Assembly (NCBI RefSeq): GCF_910592395.1
Contig: NC_088317.1
Location: 16,662,039 to 16,726,038 of the forward strand
DNA length: 64,000 nucleotides
Direction: 5' to 3'
Source of the DNA: Lineus longissimus
Lineage: Eukaryota > Nemertea > Pilidiophora > Heteronemertea > Lineidae
The position numbers were made by a program, and so were the translations under genes. The notes under the pieces were generated by a model. It was not told the DNA's origin, ran no database searches, and saw only the letters and a program-made list of their open reading frames with translations. Within the stretch, counting starts at the first letter, position 1, and every line of letters begins with the position of its first letter. Positions 59,899 through 64,000 of the stretch are shown here, in pieces.

Positions 59899-59968
59899 AG
59901 CGTCGTCGTCGCCGCCGTCGTCGTCGCCGCCGTCGTCGTCGTCGCCGTCGTCGTCATCATCATCATCA
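59899..59968. repeat. (GTC/GCC)n microsatellite
   Basis: About 23 triplets of GTC, GCC and then ATC, within the spacer that separates units B and C. Confidence 0.95.
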
Positions 59969-59993
59969 GATTAAGAAAGCTCAGCTTACTTAC

Positions 59994-60062
59994 CAATGTT
60001 GAAACCCTTGCAAACAAGTCGGGGATCCTTGCCGCTGTACACAGTGCAGGAGATGGGCGTGC
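59994..60062 (-). CDS. Candidate orphan internal exon (23 codons)
   Basis: On the minus strand, CGTTTCCTTCCAG precedes and GTAAGTAAGC follows a 69-base open stretch. With split end codons (G|GC and G|GT type) it reads TPISCTVYSGKDPRLVCKGF. Both splice sites are strong and the peptide is not low complexity. It lies in a spacer unique to the B-C junction. No partner exons are visible, so it may be the remnant of a gene broken by the duplication, or an exon of a gene whose other parts I missed. Confidence 0.35.
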
Positions 60063-60149
60063 CTGGAAGGAAACGATTGTCGTGTGATGAATACCATCAG
60101 AGGAGGTAGCGTGATTACGTCAATTCTGCTCATAAAAATGGTCATCGCT

Positions 60150-60262
60150 GGGTGATATGAATAAAGACTAGCAATTGCTTTTACTGAAAACCCCATGTAC
60201 ATTTACACTAGGCCTTTCTGTACAAAACTGAAGTAAAATCATTTACTAGTCTTTATTCACCC
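60150..60262. mobile_element. 113-bp palindromic MITE, copy 2
   Basis: GGGTGATATGAATAAAGACT at the left and AGTCTTTATTCACCC at the right, with the same centre words as 50,414-50,531 in the opposite order (AGGCCTTTCTGTACAAAA). Confidence 0.88.
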
Positions 60263-60464
60263 AATTCGAAGTGTGCGTTTCTAAATGTTAGAAAATATTT
60301 CTTCCTGAGTCTGATTTTGGTTTCCCTCTGACTGAAAGCCCGTGCTGGATGTAGTCAGTCTGAACTGTCAAAACATTGTCCTTCTAGGTAGTGTCTGGGC
60401 TGTTCAAAACATAACTTGTGTCCATCCTGAAAGTTGAGGTATGAACTATCCTGAAAGCTGGAGC

Positions 60465-60660
60465 AGTCACAACCTGTTTTAGGATAGTCACAACCTGTTT
60501 TATGGTAGTCACAACCTGGTTTAGGATAGTCACAACCTGGTTTAGGATAGTCACAACCTGTTATATGGTAGTCACAACCTGTTATATGGCAGTCACAACC
60601 TGTTTCAGGACAGTCACAACCTGTTTTGTGATGGTCACAAGCTGTGTCCCGATACAGGTT
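60465..60660. repeat. 21-bp minisatellite, unit C
   Basis: About nine copies of the TCACAACCTG unit, many with the TTATATGGTAG variant. Confidence 0.92.
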
Positions 60661-61456
60661 GTGACTATCCTATTTAACATTTTGACTTTGGTCTTTCCTG
60701 AGATATGTTGTGACTGTCCTCTAACAGGGTGGGACTACTGTCCTAGAATGAGTTATGACCTTATTTGGACAGTTATAAAATGGATCAATAGGGGACATGG
60801 TGCTTGCTATCACTGGGGTATTACGTTCTGAGAGACATGACATCAATTTTGTCTTCAGTTTTGAGGCAATACACTATTCGGCAATAGACAGCAGCGGCTG
60901 GTTTTTGCATCTTGTCCAGAAGTCAGGTTGGCAGGATTAAAAGCTAGGAAACGCTAGATTTGATATCAAATTTTATTAAAACCTTGATTGAACAATTCTC
61001 TCTGATTGCAAAACATGCAAGTTCCAGGATTGAGGAAGACGAGATAACCTGCTAGCCTGCATCCATGGTTGTCCGATGTTACATTTTTTGATTGCTCACC
61101 ATATCCCTGTGTTCCCCAAAATTAAGACTGAAATGAAACTGTCATTTAAAAATCTGACACACGGCCAGTTTCGAACTTCCAAAGTGAAACCCTATGGTAA
61201 CTTGATTAAGAAAATGATTGCTTAAGGGTGTCCCTGGCCTGTCTATCTCAAGACGCACATCTCAGCGACCTGGAAGACAGCTACTGTAAACTCTGCCATG
61301 TTCCGTCCGTCATGCAGTCCATTTAGATTATTCATCCGAATGAATTAGACACATTGTATGATATTTGGAACGGGACGTGATGTGACTGACTTCGCAGATA
61401 CTCGTATTGTACACATTTGAATCTCAGGATTTAGTTCAAATGTCAACCAAACTAGT

Positions 61457-62655
61457 TCACAAAACATCAATAAAATCTATGTCATCCATCAGCCTATCGT
61501 AGTCCGAATCTCTTTTGGTAAACAAATGGTGGCATTGCTTCATGCAGTGCTTCTTGGCCTTCTCGTCCTTGATGCTCTGGCATCCGTTGCGGCAGGCCCT
61601 GAGGACGGGAGGGGGAAACTCCACGCAGCACTTGTGCAGGCATCTATTTCGCGGCTTCATACAATCCTCGAGTGTCGTGCAACCCTTGTCGTCCTTTTTC
61701 TTGCAAACCTAGGAGGGGAAAATTACAGTTTCTTAAGAGGGGACCTCTTTTTACGTTCACTTAGCCTAACGATTTGAGCCCTGTGGGCCGCTATAGCGGC
61801 CTGGAAACTTACATGAGCCCCTGCCTAGCTAGTGGCCGCTATCTTATAATATTGGCCTGGCAGTCCTGAGGGGATGAGGAATCAGTGTCACATCGAGAGA
61901 GCATTGTGCGTGCCAGCGCTGTTTGGGGGTATATTCGGGGACATTATTTTTCGCTAAAACTCAGCACGCTATAACAACCGCTGGTCTCTACTGGCCACAA
62001 TGCCGGAAATAAAGCCATTTTGTGACTGGCCTTATGGTAATGAGTGGTGGCACAAAAATCAGGATATTCCTACCATTGCGCCGCATTTCATGAAGTCCTT
62101 CTTGCATTCCTTAAAGCACTTGGCTGCTGCGCTGTGATGATGCTTCCCCTTGCTTTTACCGTGATGATGACCTTTGCCTTTCTTTGAATGGACGTGGGAG
62201 ACGGCGATGAGAACCAGGACTATGGCAACGAGCCAAAAGTACGATGAGATCTGAAAACGAGATACAAAAATTCGAAAGATTGACTTTCAGAGCTGCTCCC
62301 GCATGACATGAATGTCGAGCATCCGTGCTTAAGAAGAATAGAGAGGACTGGCGAAAAGACACCACCCTGACCACAAAGCTCTGGGAATCTAACAGGTGAA
62401 ACTCTCTGGGACAGCCGACTTATTCACCGAAATGGAAAGGTGTTTTATTGTTTGTCGACCCGCACAGAGGATGAAAAAGTGCTTATTATTGTTAGTCCGC
62501 ACTAAGGACGAAAAAATGACCGTTTTATTGTTGGATCCGCACACAGGACAAAATAGTGCCTTATGATATGACCATCCAGTAGAGACTGACACTTTCTCCA
62601 GGAGGGACTTTTACAGCTGTCCACAAAGGTGAGTAAAACGTCCACCTACCTTCAT
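61457..62655 (-). CDS. Secreted Cys/Lys-rich protein, tandem copy C (144 aa, altered C-terminus)
   Basis: Exons in gene order: 62655-62650, 62250-62074, 61708-61457; 435 nt. The signal, Lys/Gly/His tract and 13-cysteine pattern are as in copies A and B. Relative to copy B one base is missing near 61,465, so the frame shifts and ends three codons early at DVL-stop, removing the conserved FVN ending. The Cys region is intact, so the protein may still work. The donor side of exon 2 reads ATG|GTAGG where the other copies have AAG|GTAGG. Confidence 0.75.
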
Positions 62656-62720
62656 TTTGCCAATGTACCGTGATCCGAGTTGATAGAAGTCAGGAGTGTC
62701 CGCCGGAGGTTCCTGGAAGG

Positions 62721-62729
62721 TTATATATA
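62721..62729 (-). promoter_or_regulatory. TATA box, Cys-rich gene copy C
   Basis: TATATATAA on the minus strand, 66 bases before the start codon, the same as copy B. Confidence 0.65.
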
Positions 62730-63560
62730 GCAGCTGCTGCACCCAGCGTCCATCTAATTACTTTTATTTGCCTCGATTTGCACGTATCCGGCTGCTAATA
62801 AATTGACAGCTCCTAGCCGTAATTGGAACTTGGTAGAAATGCACACTAGTATTTCGACACATGTTGAAGACCACTACTTATTCATTAAGTTGGGAATTAA
62901 TTACTTTTTCCATGTCCATGCGATGTACATCTTGACCAACAAGGTATCTTGGTTTCTGCATCTTATCAATTTAAACGAAGTATGGTCGACATTAAAAGGG
63001 AGTTTCATGAGGTTCAGAACTCTAGATGAATGCTATGGATGTGCTCTCCCGGCCTGCTTCTGACGACCCCACTGGCACTCGATCTTAGAAATGATAATGT
63101 TTCAGGTATTGTAGTTACCTCTGCGAGGCGCATACTTGTGCTGGCAAATGTTTTCAAACGCTCAAAAACCTTTATTTCTAAGAGTGCATTGCCTAATGTA
63201 TTGTACATTGTGCTGTCTCCATGCACACAGATGCAAAGCTGAAATTGCCACAATTTCCATATAGCTGGGACAATCCCACACCCCACACTATGTAACTGAA
63301 CGTAGTTTTTATGGTCGAAGATGGGCTGGTAACGATAAATTAAAGATAATTGTACACATTATTGTGATCACTCCAGACAAAAATTTATGTACGAAGTGTT
63401 GCATGTCATATGCATAAATGGTAAAATACATTTGCGACCACTGTATTAAAGGGGTACACCGTTCGTTCATACATAATTACTGTTGGTCCAACTTAATCTA
63501 TTTCCGATTTCTAAACATAGACGTCGCCACCTGCTAATGCTGAAGGTAAAAGTTTATTGA

Positions 63561-63952
63561 GGGCAAATTCCGTTAATGCAAACAATTTTTATTTCCAAAC
63601 AACTACTTTTACAGAGAATCGGACGTTTTGAAATTTCCTTGCGTCAGTTCAACTTTCAGCCTGAAAAAGATGAAGGAGAAGTCAATTAAATGCCGTTTCT
63701 TTATGACGTCTGATATTACATATAGTCACCTATCCAAATCAACGTCTACCTTTGAGACAAATTTGGAGATTTTGTTCATTGCAGAAAGCGCAATAAAGAA
63801 AGTGATCAACTAACTCGTCTTCTTGGGTGTATAGCCCGGTATACGCTCGTCCACCGTGGCCATCCGGTTGGTTCAATTCTTGCGCATAACGCAACCATAG
63901 AATCGAAGGCCGATACGAACAGGTAAACCTACCTTTTACACCACTCATCTTT
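63561..63952. other. Right-edge stretch beyond the duplication
   Basis: The sequence departs from the duplicated units after about 63,560. A TTTATT (AATAAA on -) at 63,588 could end a minus-strand transcript that starts beyond the window. I see no other supportable exon. Confidence 0.3.
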
Positions 63953-64000
63953 TTAGTTTTTCTTTTTTCCCTTGCTGTCTTTCTTCCCGCCTTTTCCCTT
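63953..64000 (-). CDS. Possible 3' end of a Lys/Gly-rich gene (partial)
   Basis: The minus strand reads KGKGGKKDSKGKKKN and then TAA at the window edge. The composition resembles the Lys/Gly tract of the Cys-rich family but without cysteines. Another frame is also open and meets a GTAGGT donor at 63,931, so the frame is undecided. A poly(A) signal at 63,588 fits a gene ending here. Confidence 0.25.
   Translation of the reverse strand, partial: KGKGGKKDSKGKKKN

Larger units (their letters stand above)
60270..63560. repeat. Tandem segmental duplication, unit C
   Basis: Begins with the same NDUFA1-distal sequence as unit A (GTTAGAAAATATTTCTT). It carries the minisatellite at 60,465-60,660 and ends after the upstream block (ACATAGACGTCGCCACCTGC near 63,520). 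Unit A starts right at the NDUFA1 poly(A) region, so part of the NDUFA1 3' flank has been copied with the array. Confidence 0.85.

Overview
The window is nuclear DNA of an intron-rich animal. Every protein gene I can reconstruct is split by GT-AG introns. Several are single-copy metazoan genes (mitochondrial MCCC1, the m6A-writer subunit ZC3H13, the NMD factor UPF3, complex I NDUFA1). Introns and spacers are packed with short inverted-repeat elements, a tRNA-derived SINE and minisatellites. This fits a marine invertebrate, probably a lophotrochozoan or an invertebrate deuterostome; the sequence alone does not let me place it further.

Layout. 1-0.8 kb: last two coding exons of an unrecognised + strand gene. 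0.8-3.3 kb: repeats (a TIR element with a perfect 30-bp palindrome, a 67-70 bp minisatellite). 4.0-10.4 kb (-): MCCC1, alpha subunit of methylcrotonoyl-CoA carboxylase, 13 coding exons. 10.8-22.3 kb (+): ZC3H13, 16 coding exons summing to exactly 1,744 codons plus stop, head-to-head with MCCC1. 24.3-28.7 kb (-): a 331-residue protein of unknown family. 29.3-36.3 kb (+): a 2,031-residue protein made of nested tandem repeats with a C-terminal protein-kinase domain. 37.0-43.9 kb: a divergent pair of paralogous secreted glycine-rich proteins (441 and 442 aa) of unknown family. 44.9-51.4 kb (-): UPF3, head-to-head with NDUFA1 (51.7-52.6 kb, +). 53.0-63.6 kb: a tandem segmental duplication carrying three copies of a three-exon gene (-) for a small secreted Cys/Lys/His-rich protein, with a possible orphan exon between copies. 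The last 50 bases may hold the 3' end of another gene.

How the genes relate. Four adjacent pairs are divergent (MCCC1/ZC3H13, the 331-aa gene/kinase-repeat gene, the two secreted paralogues, UPF3/NDUFA1). Two of these pairs have gaps of about 0.4 kb and very likely share promoters. ZC3H13 and UPF3 both act on mRNA (methylation, decay) and both carry greatly expanded Arg/Asp-rich regions. Three young families are evolving by local duplication: the kinase-repeat protein (internal), the glycine-rich pair (inverted) and the Cys-rich cluster (tandem). These are the least explained parts of the window. Transposon fragments also touch coding structure: one inverted-repeat element ends 3 bases from an MCCC1 splice acceptor, and part of another MCCC1 exon has been tandemly copied into its own intron.
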